The position numbers were made by a program, and so were the translations under genes. Of a DNA stretch of 10,707 bases, positions 1 to 6,385 are shown in pieces. The notes beneath the pieces were generated by a model that was not told the DNA's origin, made no database searches, and was given only the letters and a program-made list of their open reading frames with translations. This stretch comes from an uncultured Oscillospiraceae bacterium (GTDB lineage Bacteria; Bacillota; Clostridia; UBA1212; UBA1255), in the NCBI GenBank assembly GCA_902462635.1, contig CABQCN010000018.1, forward strand, positions 1 through 10,707, read 5' to 3'. How positions within the stretch are numbered: position 1 is the first letter of the stretch; every line of letters starts with the position of its first letter.

Positions 1-705
1 GATCATTTCTGGACGGGAACGTGGGGCGCGCGGTTGCAGGGCTGGCTGGCATTCCTGAACGGAATGTATGGATACGGATACGGTTCCCAGAAAATTTGGA
101 GCGCCAACGACACGCCCGGAATCTGGGCCGGCGCCATCCAGCAGACCGTGCGGGATGGTCTGGAAGTACTGACTTATAAAGATATGGATATTACCTGGCA
201 GGAAAGCCTCGAGCTGCCTGCGGCGCAGCAAATGGGATACATGAAAGCGTTTTTATCCGAATATGAATGGTGGAAGCTGGAACCCTGCTTCGCGTCCGAC
301 GAATATTTCCGATCGGATCTGGGAAATAAGGGAGATGCGAACCAATATTCGGCGGCGCATGACGGAGATACGGCGTATATCGCATATTTTTACAATACGG
401 GCAGAGATACGGGCGCCCTGAAAGGACTGCGTAAAAGTACGTATCTATGTAAATGGTTCAATCCTTGTACCGGAGAATATCAGGAACCGTATTCCGTAAA
501 AGTCAATTCGTCCGGCATCCTGGAAATCGGAGAGAAACCGGATAACGGCGACTGGGTATTTTCCGCAGTATTGGACGAAGCCGCTGATCCGGGCAGCTCG
601 CTGCCGCGGAACGTGATCACAGCGATTGCCGTGGGCGCAGTACTTGCAGCTGCGGCCGCCGTGTTGTGTACGGTCTTGATAGTACGGAAACGCCGCCGCG
701 TATGA
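1..705 (+). CDS. DUF4038/apiosidase-like glycoside hydrolase, membrane anchored, C-terminal part
   Basis: The reading frame is open from base 1, so the gene enters from outside the window and only its last 234 residues are present. The segment [20 protein letters not shown], the aromatic [10 protein letters not shown] that follows, and a later [19 protein letters not shown] resemble the C-terminal half of DUF4038 (GH140/apiosidase-like) TIM-barrel hydrolases. The next roughly 90 residues, with a WFNPCTGEY motif, resemble the small beta-sandwich 'collagen-binding' domain that usually closes these proteins. A hydrophobic helix (about bases 610-685) followed by RKRRRV is a C-terminal membrane anchor with a positive cytoplasmic tail. 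I infer an extracellular enzyme acting on plant or host glycans; catalytic residues lie outside or cannot be assigned. mntP starts 16 bases downstream. Confidence 0.75.
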   Translation, partial: DHFWTGTWGARLQGWLAFLNGMYGYGYGSQKIWSANDTPGIWAGAIQQTVRDGLEVLTYKDMDITWQESLELPAAQQMGYMKAFLSEYEWWKLEPCFASDEYFRSDLGNKGDANQYSAAHDGDTAYIAYFYNTGRDTGALKGLRKSTYLCKWFNPCTGEYQEPYSVKVNSSGILEIGEKPDNGDWVFSAVLDEAADPGSSLPRNVITAIAVGAVLAAAAAVLCTVLIVRKRRRV

Positions 706-721
706 GGAGGAGTTTGTTTTT

Positions 722-1285
722 ATGGGAATCTGGGAGCTTCTGATCCTAGCCGCCGGCCTTTCGATGGATGCGTTTGCCGTATCTATCTGTAAGGGACTTT
801 CGGTTTTGGAGCTGAAACCAAAGCATGCGCTGATTACCGGTCTGTATTTCGGCGGCTTTCAGGCGCTGATGCCTTTATTAGGTTATTTCCTTGGAAAACA
901 GTTTGAATCGCTGATTACGAATGTCGATCATTGGATTGCGTTCGCGCTGCTCTCGCTCATCGGGATCAATATGATCCGGGAATCCCGGGGGAAAACGGAA
1001 GAGCTGAACGCCTCGTTCCGCCCGAGCGCCATGCTTCCGCTCGCCGTCGCCACTAGTATCGACGCGCTTGCGGTCGGCGTTACCTTTGCGTTTCTGCAAG
1101 TGAATATTCTATCCGCGGTTAGCTGCATCGGCGTGATAACGCTGCTTTTCTCCGCCGCCGGCGTCAAAATCGGAAATGTATTCGGGATCCGGTTCAAATC
1201 AAAAGCCGAAATCGCCGGAGGCGTGGTATTAATTCTGATGGGGGTCAAAATTTTGCTGGAACATCTTGGGATCCTCGTACATTGA
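722..1285 (+). CDS. mntP: MntP-family manganese efflux pump
   Basis: This 187-residue, very hydrophobic protein has the duplicated architecture of MntP (formerly DUF204/YebN), which exports Mn(II) and protects against manganese excess. Each half carries a matching motif: [15 protein letters not shown] around residues 12-26 (Asp16) and [16 protein letters not shown] around 110-125 (Asp114). The Asp residues are the membrane-embedded acidic positions typical of the family. Six transmembrane helices can be laid out and the length is normal. An AGGAGG (705-710) overlaps the stop codon of the upstream hydrolase; its spacing to the ATG is about 11 bases, a little long. In many bacteria mntP follows a yybP-ykoY Mn riboswitch, but the 16-base gap here leaves no room, so expression probably comes by read-through from upstream. 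The specificity call rests on family similarity. Confidence 0.9.
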   Translation: MGIWELLILAAGLSMDAFAVSICKGLSVLELKPKHALITGLYFGGFQALMPLLGYFLGKQFESLITNVDHWIAFALLSLIGINMIRESRGKTEELNASFRPSAMLPLAVATSIDALAVGVTFAFLQVNILSAVSCIGVITLLFSAAGVKIGNVFGIRFKSKAEIAGGVVLILMGVKILLEHLGILVH

Positions 1286-1330
1286 GATAGAAAGAAAACT
1301 TCGTATAGGACAATGAAAAAACTGATAGAA

Positions 1331-1359
1331 TATTAATCTATTATTGATTATGCTATACT
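1331..1359 (+). promoter_or_regulatory. Candidate extended -10 promoter for the SDR gene
   Basis: TATACT (1354-1359) is preceded by TG one base upstream (TGC-TATACT), the extended -10 arrangement that tolerates a poor -35. The hexamer 17 bases upstream, TATTAA (1331-1336), is a weak -35. It lies in an AT-rich gap between mntP and the dehydrogenase, 40 bases before the ATG. I saw no convincing terminator after mntP. Confidence 0.5.
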
Positions 1360-1399
1360 GTTTCTGTTTCATTTTATCTGGAAAGGCGGTTGGCATCAA

Positions 1400-2137
1400 A
1401 TGGCGGTTACACTCATCACAGGCGGCGCAGGCGGTATCGGGCGCGAAATTTCCCGCTCTTTTGCAAGGCACGGTTATGACGTCGGGATCCATTATCATAC
1501 GGCGAAAGAACGCGCGGAAGCGCTGGCGTCCGAACTGCGCGGCGCTTTCGGCGTACGATCGGCGGCCTTGCACGCGGATTTTACCGACCAGACCTCTATC
1601 GGGAAACTGTTCGCCGAAACGGAGTCTTTACTCGGCGCTCCGGATGTTCTCGTCAACAACGCGGGCGCGTCGGATCAGCGTTTGTTCACGGAGGTATCTG
1701 CGGAAGATTGGCGGACGCTGCTGGATATTAACTTAAACGCCGCGTTTTTCTTGTGCAAATGCGCGGTCCCTGCAATGATTTCCCGCAAACGCGGCGCGAT
1801 CGTCAATATTTCTTCTGTTTGGGGCGTTGCGGGGGGCGCGTGCGAAGCGCCGTATTCCGCCGCCAAAGCGGGTCTCATCGGTTTTACGAAAGCGCTGGCG
1901 CGGGAACTCGGCCCTTCCGGGATCCGCGTGAATTGCGTCGCGCCGGGCGTCATCGATACGGAAATGAATGCGTGCCATTCGCAGGAAACGCTGTCGGCCC
2001 TTGCAGAGGAAACGCCGCTCTGCCGGATCGGCAAACCGCATGAGGTTGCTGCGGCCGTATATTTTCTTGCGTCAGATGAAGCGTCTTTTATAACGGGGCA
2101 AACGCTCTGCGTCGATGGCGGGTTTTTACAGGGCTAG
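1400..2137 (+). CDS. Short-chain dehydrogenase/reductase, FabG-like
   Basis: A 245-residue classical SDR, presumably a cytosolic NAD(P)H-dependent oxidoreductase. All family landmarks are present: the glycine-rich cofactor motif TGGAGGIG (residues 7-14), NNAG (86-89), and the catalytic tetrad Asn111, Ser139, Tyr152 and Lys156 (in YSAAK). The PG motif after strand 6 and the C-terminal DGG segment are also there. Length and motifs match 3-oxoacyl-ACP reductases (FabG), but many SDRs with other substrates look the same, so I give no gene symbol. It has its own candidate promoter and no fatty-acid genes beside it, so a specialised or catabolic role is as likely as fatty-acid synthesis. The ATG at 1400 follows a purine-rich GAAAGGCGG (1381-1389). 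Confidence 0.88.
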   Translation: MAVTLITGGAGGIGREISRSFARHGYDVGIHYHTAKERAEALASELRGAFGVRSAALHADFTDQTSIGKLFAETESLLGAPDVLVNNAGASDQRLFTEVSAEDWRTLLDINLNAAFFLCKCAVPAMISRKRGAIVNISSVWGVAGGACEAPYSAAKAGLIGFTKALARELGPSGIRVNCVAPGVIDTEMNACHSQETLSALAEETPLCRIGKPHEVAAAVYFLASDEASFITGQTLCVDGGFLQG

Positions 2138-2189
2138 AACAGAAATATTGATTGTTTTGTAACGTCGTAAATTTTTTTTGGAATTACTC

Positions 2190-2218
2190 TTGACAAGCAT
2201 CCGATAAAGGCATATGAT
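2190..2218 (+). promoter_or_regulatory. Strong sigma-A-type promoter of lexA
   Basis: A perfect -35 TTGACA (2190-2195), a 17-base spacer and -10 TATGAT (2213-2218), one mismatch from consensus. Transcription would start near 2225, immediately before a perfect palindrome (2230-2244), as expected for an autoregulated repressor gene. An AT-rich stretch with eight T residues lies just upstream (about 2172-2179). Confidence 0.85.
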
Positions 2219-2229
2219 TAGACATATCC

Positions 2230-2244
2230 GGAACGGAGCGTTCC
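2230..2244. promoter_or_regulatory. Palindromic candidate operator (possible LexA box variant)
   Basis: GGAACG-GAG-CGTTCC is a perfect 6-bp inverted repeat around a 3-base centre, just downstream of the predicted transcription start of lexA. It contains GAAC and GTTC half sites like the Bacillus-type LexA box (GAAC-N4-GTTC), but the half sites are 5 bases apart instead of 4. Autorepression through this site is inferred from position and resemblance. Confidence 0.6.
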
Positions 2245-2256
2245 ATATAAATCGGG

Positions 2257-2874
2257 ATGGTGAACAGGATGCGGAAGAAGAATTGCGATTTAATGCAGAA
2301 AATTAAAAAGTTTACGGAAGAATTTTATATTGCATATAAAAAGCAGCCCTCCCTGCGGGAAATTTCGGAAGGCCTGGAAATCGGCAAAACGACGGTATAC
2401 CGCTATTTGCATGCCATGAACGATGGGGGAATGCTTGCGTATAACGGGACGGATGGTGTGATGACGGATCTGATGCACCGCGTGCGTTCCGGTTCGGCAA
2501 TGGTAGCGGTACTCGGGAATGTATCGTGCGGCATCCCGAAATACGCGGAAGAAAATATCGATACTTATTTGGAACTGCCGCGGCAGATGCTCGGGGAGGG
2601 GAGTTTCTATATCCTGCGGGCAAGCGGAGATTCCATGGTGGAAGCCGGAATCGAGGACGGGGATCTCGTCGTGATCCGGCAGCAGCCTACGGCGGAAGAT
2701 GGGGATATCGTGGTGGCGCTTTTGGATGACGAGGCCACGTTGAAGACTTATTACCGGGATGCGGAAAGAAAATGTATCCGCCTGCATCCGGAGAACGGAA
2801 AGTATCGCGATATCCTGACGGATACGGTCATCATACAGGGCGTGGCAATCAAGATTATCAAAGATCTGAAATAG
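2257..2874 (+). CDS. lexA: LexA-type self-cleaving transcriptional repressor (S24 peptidase fold)
   Basis: A 205-residue repressor with a winged-helix DNA-binding domain (about residues 15-65, including PSLREISEGLEIGKTTVYRY) and a LexA/S24 protease domain (about 83-205). Predicted cleavage is at Cys91-Gly92 (NVSCGIP), the nucleophile is Ser126 in SGDSM, and the general base is Lys163 in ATLKTYY. The spacings (35 residues from cleavage site to Ser, 37 from Ser to Lys) match E. coli LexA, so autocleavage should work. In SOS control, RecA filaments trigger cleavage and derepression. The Cys-Gly bond resembles UmuD rather than the usual Ala-Gly of LexA, and the DNA-recognition helix differs from standard LexA, so this may be a divergent paralogue. 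An in-frame ATG at 2269, preceded by GGTGA, is an equally plausible start. Confidence 0.82.
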   Translation: MVNRMRKKNCDLMQKIKKFTEEFYIAYKKQPSLREISEGLEIGKTTVYRYLHAMNDGGMLAYNGTDGVMTDLMHRVRSGSAMVAVLGNVSCGIPKYAEENIDTYLELPRQMLGEGSFYILRASGDSMVEAGIEDGDLVVIRQQPTAEDGDIVVALLDDEATLKTYYRDAERKCIRLHPENGKYRDILTDTVIIQGVAIKIIKDLK

Positions 2875-2888
2875 GAGGTTAATGCGCA

Positions 2889-3068
2889 ATGAAGTACAGA
2901 GCAACTTGCCCGATTTGCGGTTGGTCACTGATGCAGGCGTCTCCGAATTCCAAAATAAATGTAAGTTGTCCGAAATGCAAAAGCTATTTATATGTGGAAG
3001 TCGAAGATAACGGAATCCGCGTTTATGCCTGCAGGGACGAAACGGTTCGAAAAGTACAGCAGACGTAA
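2889..3068 (+). CDS. Small zinc-ribbon protein (59 aa), cotranscribed with lexA
   Basis: A 59-residue protein starting MKYRATCPICGWSL and carrying CPIC (residues 7-10) and CPKC (27-30), two Cys-x-x-Cys knuckles 16 residues apart. This is a minimal zinc ribbon of the Com/rubredoxin-like kind, and a further Cys is at 48. An AGGAGG (2873-2878) overlapping the lexA stop sits 10 bases before the ATG. A competing ATG at 2882, in another frame and closer to the same site, gives a 42-codon ORF without domain features, so I prefer the zinc ribbon. Only the metal-binding fold is supported. Cotranscription with the repressor suggests a regulatory or nucleic-acid-binding accessory role, but that is inference. 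Confidence 0.75.
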   Translation: MKYRATCPICGWSLMQASPNSKINVSCPKCKSYLYVEVEDNGIRVYACRDETVRKVQQT

Positions 3069-3084
3069 CGCCGTAAATACGGCG
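3069..3084 (+). repeat. Small GC-rich hairpin after the lexA operon
   Basis: CGCCGT-AAAT-ACGGCG forms a 6-bp perfect stem (7 if the TA closes) starting at the base after the zinc-ribbon stop codon. No T-run follows, so it is a weak candidate for RNA 3'-end protection or an imperfect terminator, not a standard intrinsic one. Confidence 0.4.
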
Positions 3085-3096
3085 CGGAAGCATAAA

Positions 3097-3221
3097 TTGA
3101 ATACATAACATTTATCGAGGCCGGAAGGCCCGAGAGAGTTAGACTTGTTAAAGAATCAAGAGAAACCTGATAAATGGATCGGCACCGAAAGGTGGGGATC
3201 TGTTTTCAGGTTTTTTTATTT
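3097..3221 (+). ncRNA. Structured leader or small RNA region, class unknown
   Basis: Before the terminator the sequence offers several short hairpins in order: GGCC-GGAA-GGCC (3119-3130), CTTG with CAAG (3144-3160, extendable by an adjacent T-A pair with one bulge), then the long terminator hairpin (3164-3212). The order of small helices ending in a terminator is what a riboswitch, attenuator or small RNA gene looks like. I compared it by eye with T-box, SAM, TPP, FMN, lysine, c-di-GMP, c-di-AMP, guanidine and ZTP consensus motifs and none fits. No convincing promoter was found directly upstream, so it could also be the 3' UTR of the lexA transcript. Confidence 0.35.
3164..3221 (+). terminator. 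Intrinsic terminator with long GAAA-capped hairpin
   Basis: AACCTGA (3164-3170) pairs with TCAGGTT (3206-3212). Inside, AAA pairs with TTT and, after G-T wobbles, GATC (3177-3180) pairs with GATC (3197-3200). CACC-GAAA-GGTG (3183-3194) caps the stem with a GNRA tetraloop. The only interruptions are a bulged T and a GG/GG internal loop. A run of seven T residues (3211-3217) and further T-rich sequence follow. This should separate the lexA unit from the downstream operon. Confidence 0.8.
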
Positions 3222-3228
3222 TCTGATT

Positions 3229-3267
3229 TTAACCCGGACAGATTCTGTCCGGGTTAACTTTTATAAT
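3229..3267 (+). promoter_or_regulatory. Perfect 12-bp palindrome abutting a TATAAT box
   Basis: TTAACCCGGACA (3229-3240) is exactly repeated in inverted form at 3246-3257 (TGTCCGGGTTAA) around a GATTC centre. Four bases on, TATAAT (3262-3267) is a perfect -10 box. The expected -35 position (about 3239-3244) falls inside the palindrome and does not match consensus. The palindrome is therefore either an operator for a regulator at the operon promoter or a second terminator hairpin; T-rich flanks on both sides keep the terminator reading open. The next gene starts 142 bases downstream. Confidence 0.55.
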
Positions 3268-3408
3268 CTGTTCTGCGGTATGGAGGTACAGTGCGCGCCG
3301 CCCCGCACGCACCATCCGCAAACCGCCGAAACGAGCGGCAGAGGCGATCCCCGCCCAAAAAACAAGTATGTTTCATACAGGATCGTAAAAATAAAAAGGA
3401 GAATCATT
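3268..3408. other. 5' leader of the seven-gene operon
   Basis: The stretch between the TATAAT box and the nucleotidyltransferase start has a C- and G-rich part (3293-3358) followed by an A-rich part. A small GTATG-TTT-CATAC hairpin (3366-3378) precedes the AAAGGAG ribosome binding site (about 3396-3402). The reading frame of the downstream gene is open back to 3145, but that extension crosses both the terminator and the palindrome, so I treat it as noncoding. Confidence 0.5.
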
Positions 3409-4515
3409 ATGAATCAAAACGAAAAAGAATTATTTTTGGAACTGTGCAGATACCGGGATCAGGCGCCCGGAAAACTGCGGAAGCTGATCCGGCGCGGCGC
3501 CGCGACACCGGCCGTATTGGGACAGTTATTTTACAATCGTATGGATGGAATCGCGTATTGCGTCCTGAGACAGAACGCACTGCTGCAGAGTATGAACCGG
3601 GAATTCCGGAATGCGCTGGAAAATGCGTATCTGCGCAGCCTGGAGAAAAACGAATCGTATTTCCGGTGTCTGCGCCTGCTGACGCGAACCTTGAAAAGCT
3701 GCGAAGGGAAATACGCACTGCTTAAAGGAGCCTATTTGTGCAAAGTTTATCCGGAGGGCTGCCGTACATCGAACGATATCGATATTTTAACGGATCCGAA
3801 AAGCATTACCGCGATTTCGGATTGCTTATACGGCGCCGGATTCCGGCAGGGATACCTCCGCGGCGGCCGTTTCGTCCCCGCCACCCGCCAGGAACTCATC
3901 AGCTCCAGATATCTGCGCGGAGAGACGGTTCCGTTTCTTAAAGAAGTGGGTCTGCCTTCCCTGCAATATCTGGAAGTCGATCTTAATTTTTCGCTCAGCT
4001 ATCAGAATGAAGAAAGCGAAGCGGTGCGGGAGATGATTTCCCGCGCCCGCCGGATCAATATCGGACAGCTGCGCATCCGTACGCTCGATCCGTGCGACTT
4101 TATTCTGCATGTATGCGGACATCTGTATAAAGAAGCGGCGGCATATCCCTGGGTACAAATGAAACGGGATATGACCTTGTATAAATTCTGTGATTTATAC
4201 ACGCTGCTGCATTGTTATACGGAAAAAGACTTCGCCGTTCTGGAACAGCGAGTCCGTTCGTTAAAAATGGAACAGGGCTGCTATTATGCCCTGTATTTTA
4301 CAAAAGTCCTGTTTTCAATCAAAAGCAAAGCGCTTGCGTCCTTCCTGGAACGGATCGCTCCTGCCGCGTGCGGCTTCCTCGACGCCGTCGTTTATCCGGA
4401 AGCGAAAAAAACATACCGTTACCGGGAAAAAGATATTTTGAAAAGATTTTTCCACAGCAACAGGCTGGCTTTGCTGGAGGAGGTGACTTCCGATGACACA
4501 GGTAAGCTTATATGA
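3409..4515 (+). CDS. NTP_transf_5-type nucleotidyltransferase family protein
   Basis: A 368-residue protein of the 'uncharacterised nucleotidyltransferase' group (Pol beta-like fold). The signature is complete: YALLKGAYL (102-110), then R119-x-S-N-D123-I-D125 giving the two metal-binding aspartates, and a later acidic strand YLEVDLNFSL (187-196) that can supply the third carboxylate. Family-typical helical motifs follow (FILHVCGHLYKEA at 231-243, LYKFCDLYTLL at 257-267). The role should be transfer of an NMP onto an unknown acceptor. Relatives occur in polysaccharide and peptide natural-product clusters. The ATG at 3409 has a good AAAGGAG; it is the first gene of a tightly packed run and overlaps the next gene by 23 bases. 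Confidence 0.8.
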   Translation: MNQNEKELFLELCRYRDQAPGKLRKLIRRGAATPAVLGQLFYNRMDGIAYCVLRQNALLQSMNREFRNALENAYLRSLEKNESYFRCLRLLTRTLKSCEGKYALLKGAYLCKVYPEGCRTSNDIDILTDPKSITAISDCLYGAGFRQGYLRGGRFVPATRQELISSRYLRGETVPFLKEVGLPSLQYLEVDLNFSLSYQNEESEAVREMISRARRINIGQLRIRTLDPCDFILHVCGHLYKEAAAYPWVQMKRDMTLYKFCDLYTLLHCYTEKDFAVLEQRVRSLKMEQGCYYALYFTKVLFSIKSKALASFLERIAPAACGFLDAVVYPEAKKTYRYREKDILKRFFHSNRLALLEEVTSDDTGKLI

Positions 4516-5158
4516 ACATCAGAAACCCGGACTGCTGATTACATTCTGCGGTCTGGACGGATGCGGCAAAAGCACGATGATCGCAATGCTGGCGGAATCG
4601 CTTGCACAGAGAGGAACCGCGCCGCTTCTGACGAAGCAGCCGACGGATTTTGTGCGGAAATCGGAAATTTTCCGCACCTATATGGACCGGCCCGATCATG
4701 CGGCCTATGACTACCGCTGCCTTTCCCTGATTGCGGCGGGCGACAGGATCCAGCACAGCAATAAAGTGATTTTACCTGCGCTGGAAAAGGGGGACTGTGT
4801 GCTCAGCGACCGGTACTTTTATTCCTGCATCGCAAACCTGCATGCCAGAGGATATACGGAAGATCAATGGATCTACGAAGTGGCGCGGCAGATTCCAAAG
4901 CCTGATCTGGCGTTTTTTCTGGACGTGCCTGTGCCGCTTGCGATAGAACGTGTGCGGGAGCGAAAAGAAGAACGCGACAAATATATTGATCTGACGCTGC
5001 AATACAAACTGCGGCAGGAATATCTGGATTTGGCGCAGGCAAACGGCGGCTTCGTAATCCCGTCGTCGGGCGCGGCGGAAGAAAATTTTAGAAACATCAA
5101 AAAAATCGTAGAAAAATATTTGGAGGAAAAGAAATGGATCCCTTTGAAAGAGTCGTAA
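4493..5158 (+). CDS. Thymidylate-kinase-like P-loop kinase
   Basis: A 221-residue P-loop kinase. Walker A is GLDGCGKST (20-28). DRIQH (84-88) and SDRYFYS (105-111) match the conserved DR segments of dTMP kinases, FFLDVP (141-146) is the Walker-B-like strand, and the basic RVRERKEERDKY (153-164) is the lid. Length is normal. It starts inside the nucleotidyltransferase gene with GGAGGAGGTGA (4477-4486) six bases before the ATG, so translation is probably coupled. Placement in this operon argues against housekeeping tmk and for phosphorylation of a pathway nucleotide, nucleoside or other small molecule; that part is inference. The C-terminal 25 bases overlap the carrier protein gene. Confidence 0.82.
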   Translation: MTQVSLYEHQKPGLLITFCGLDGCGKSTMIAMLAESLAQRGTAPLLTKQPTDFVRKSEIFRTYMDRPDHAAYDYRCLSLIAAGDRIQHSNKVILPALEKGDCVLSDRYFYSCIANLHARGYTEDQWIYEVARQIPKPDLAFFLDVPVPLAIERVRERKEERDKYIDLTLQYKLRQEYLDLAQANGGFVIPSSGAAEENFRNIKKIVEKYLEEKKWIPLKES

Positions 5159-5382
5159 AAATATTGGAAACCTGCAGCGGCAGCGATCAGATCAGCCGCG
5201 AATCTTCCCTGGAAGAAGATCTTGCGATCGACAGTCTGGGAATGGTCATGCTGCTGGTCGCACTGGAGGAAGAATTCGGAATCGAACTGGACGCGTCGGA
5301 CCTGGATCCGTTCGCGCTGCATAGCGCCGGCGATATCGTTGATTTGGCGGAACGATATCTCTCCGGGAAACAGGAGGCTTAA
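5134..5382 (+). CDS. Acyl carrier protein
   Basis: An 82-residue, strongly acidic four-helix protein with the phosphopantetheine attachment motif DSLG at residues 33-36 (Ser34). The conserved acidic pattern EEEFGIEL (45-52) of helix II/III is also present. A phosphopantetheinyl transferase would convert Ser34 to the holo form, after which the arm carries an acyl or aminoacyl thioester. It starts within the kinase gene behind TTGGAGG (5122-5128) and ends one base before the next ORF. With no fatty-acid synthase genes nearby, it is best read as a dedicated carrier for the ANL ligase two genes downstream. Confidence 0.93.
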   Translation: MDPFERVVKILETCSGSDQISRESSLEEDLAIDSLGMVMLLVALEEEFGIELDASDLDPFALHSAGDIVDLAERYLSGKQEA

Positions 5383-5383
5383 T

Positions 5384-6385
5384 ATGGAAACTCATATTTT
5401 ACTGCCGGTCAGTAAGCCGTTTTACACCACATATCATCATCAGGCAAATGCCGGAATCGCGGCGGGCGGAAATCCGACGCTGCGAAACTGGTACCTGAAT
5501 GAATGTATGCTGCTGCGCTGCGGCAGACGGTTCCTGCGCGGGTATACCTCGCCGGAGGTCAGCCTCTGGAACTGTACGTGCGATGCGATCCCGCAAATCA
5601 TAAAATCAACGACCAGCACGCGCTTCCTGACAAAACGATATCAGCCGCTGATCAAAGAAATTCTGCGCCAGGGCTGGTATATAGAATTTACGTCGGTCGA
5701 TGATTATTACGTAAAAGGAAAGAGCTGGTATCACGAGCGGCATTTCTCACACGACGGACTGCTATGCGGATATGACGATACGGATAAAACGTATTATATC
5801 GCGGCATATGATAAAAATTGGGTTTATCGTGTCTTTCAAACGCCGCAAAGCTGCTTTGCGCGCGGCATGTCCGCGATGTTCGCAAAAGGGCTGTACAGCG
5901 ATCTGAATGCGCTGAAAGCCGATCCGAATGCCGTTGTGGAGCTGAATCTTGCGCGGATCAAAGAGAACATCCGCGAATATCTGTCCTATGATTTCAAAGA
6001 CTATCCGCCTGATGACGACGGTTATGCATACGGGATCCTGGTACAGGATTATATCGGCATGTATCTGGAGCGGATCATGAACGGTCTCGTGCCGTATGAG
6101 CAGGTCGACCGGCGCATCTTCCGCATGCTGTGGGAACAGAAAAACTGTATGCTGGAGCGGATCCGCACGGTGGAAACCGCGCTTGGCCATATGCCGGATA
6201 TCAGCGGCCGCTTTGAAACGGTTCTTTCGGAAAGTAGCCTCCTGCATATGCTGTTCGCAAGATACCTGATCAAACGCAGCGACAGGCTGATCCCCGTGAT
6301 CGCCGACAGGCTGCGGCAGGCAACGCTCTTGGAACGGACGCTGCTCGAAGACTTTTTGCAAAAATTAGAAAAGGAGGGAGTCTGA
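5384..6385 (+). CDS. BtrH-like / C39-like papain-fold protein, putative acyl transfer from ACP
   Basis: A 333-residue protein that I place, with moderate confidence, near the butirosin BtrH N-terminal group and related C39-like proteins of nonribosomal clusters. The clearest sign is HFSHDGLLCGYDD (120-132) followed by TYYIAAYDKN (136-145), the His...GYDd...Asp pattern of that fold. The second half (about 210-333) is helical, with YGILVQDYIGMYLERI and a later DRRIF..LWEQKNCM segment. BtrH moves an acyl group from its carrier protein to an aminoglycoside amine; a similar transfer from the neighbouring ACP is the inferred role. The N-terminal region, where a nucleophilic Cys would be expected, reads ANAGIAAGGNP (21-31) and has none, so catalysis may differ or rely on Cys41 or Cys46. 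Start chosen at the ATG after CAGGAGG (5371-5377). Confidence 0.6.
   Translation: METHILLPVSKPFYTTYHHQANAGIAAGGNPTLRNWYLNECMLLRCGRRFLRGYTSPEVSLWNCTCDAIPQIIKSTTSTRFLTKRYQPLIKEILRQGWYIEFTSVDDYYVKGKSWYHERHFSHDGLLCGYDDTDKTYYIAAYDKNWVYRVFQTPQSCFARGMSAMFAKGLYSDLNALKADPNAVVELNLARIKENIREYLSYDFKDYPPDDDGYAYGILVQDYIGMYLERIMNGLVPYEQVDRRIFRMLWEQKNCMLERIRTVETALGHMPDISGRFETVLSESSLLHMLFARYLIKRSDRLIPVIADRLRQATLLERTLLEDFLQKLEKEGV

Noticed and set aside
706..721. yybP-ykoY manganese riboswitch ahead of mntP
   Set aside because: Only 16 bases separate mntP from the previous stop codon; there is no space for the element.
2138..2189. Terminator after the SDR gene, suggested by the T-run near 2172
   Set aside because: No stable hairpin precedes the T residues; the stretch reads better as AT-rich sequence upstream of the lexA promoter.
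2290..3111. A 273-codon - strand open frame opposite lexA and the zinc-ribbon gene
   Set aside because: The + strand reading has complete LexA catalytic residues with correct spacing. The antisense product has no recognisable domain.
3119..3212. Known riboswitch or T-box (AGAGAG, AACCTGATAAATGGATC and GGTGGGGATC fragments look superficially like T-box, TPP or SAM pieces)
   Set aside because: The required partner motifs (T-box TGGNACCGCG, TPP CTGAGA and the GCGTAGGGA end, SAM core) are absent, so only an unclassified structure is reported.
3145..3408. N-terminal extension of the nucleotidyltransferase frame from an upstream TTG start
   Set aside because: It would run through the terminator hairpin, the palindrome and the promoter, and its residues are not family-like. 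The ATG at 3409 has a good ribosome binding site.
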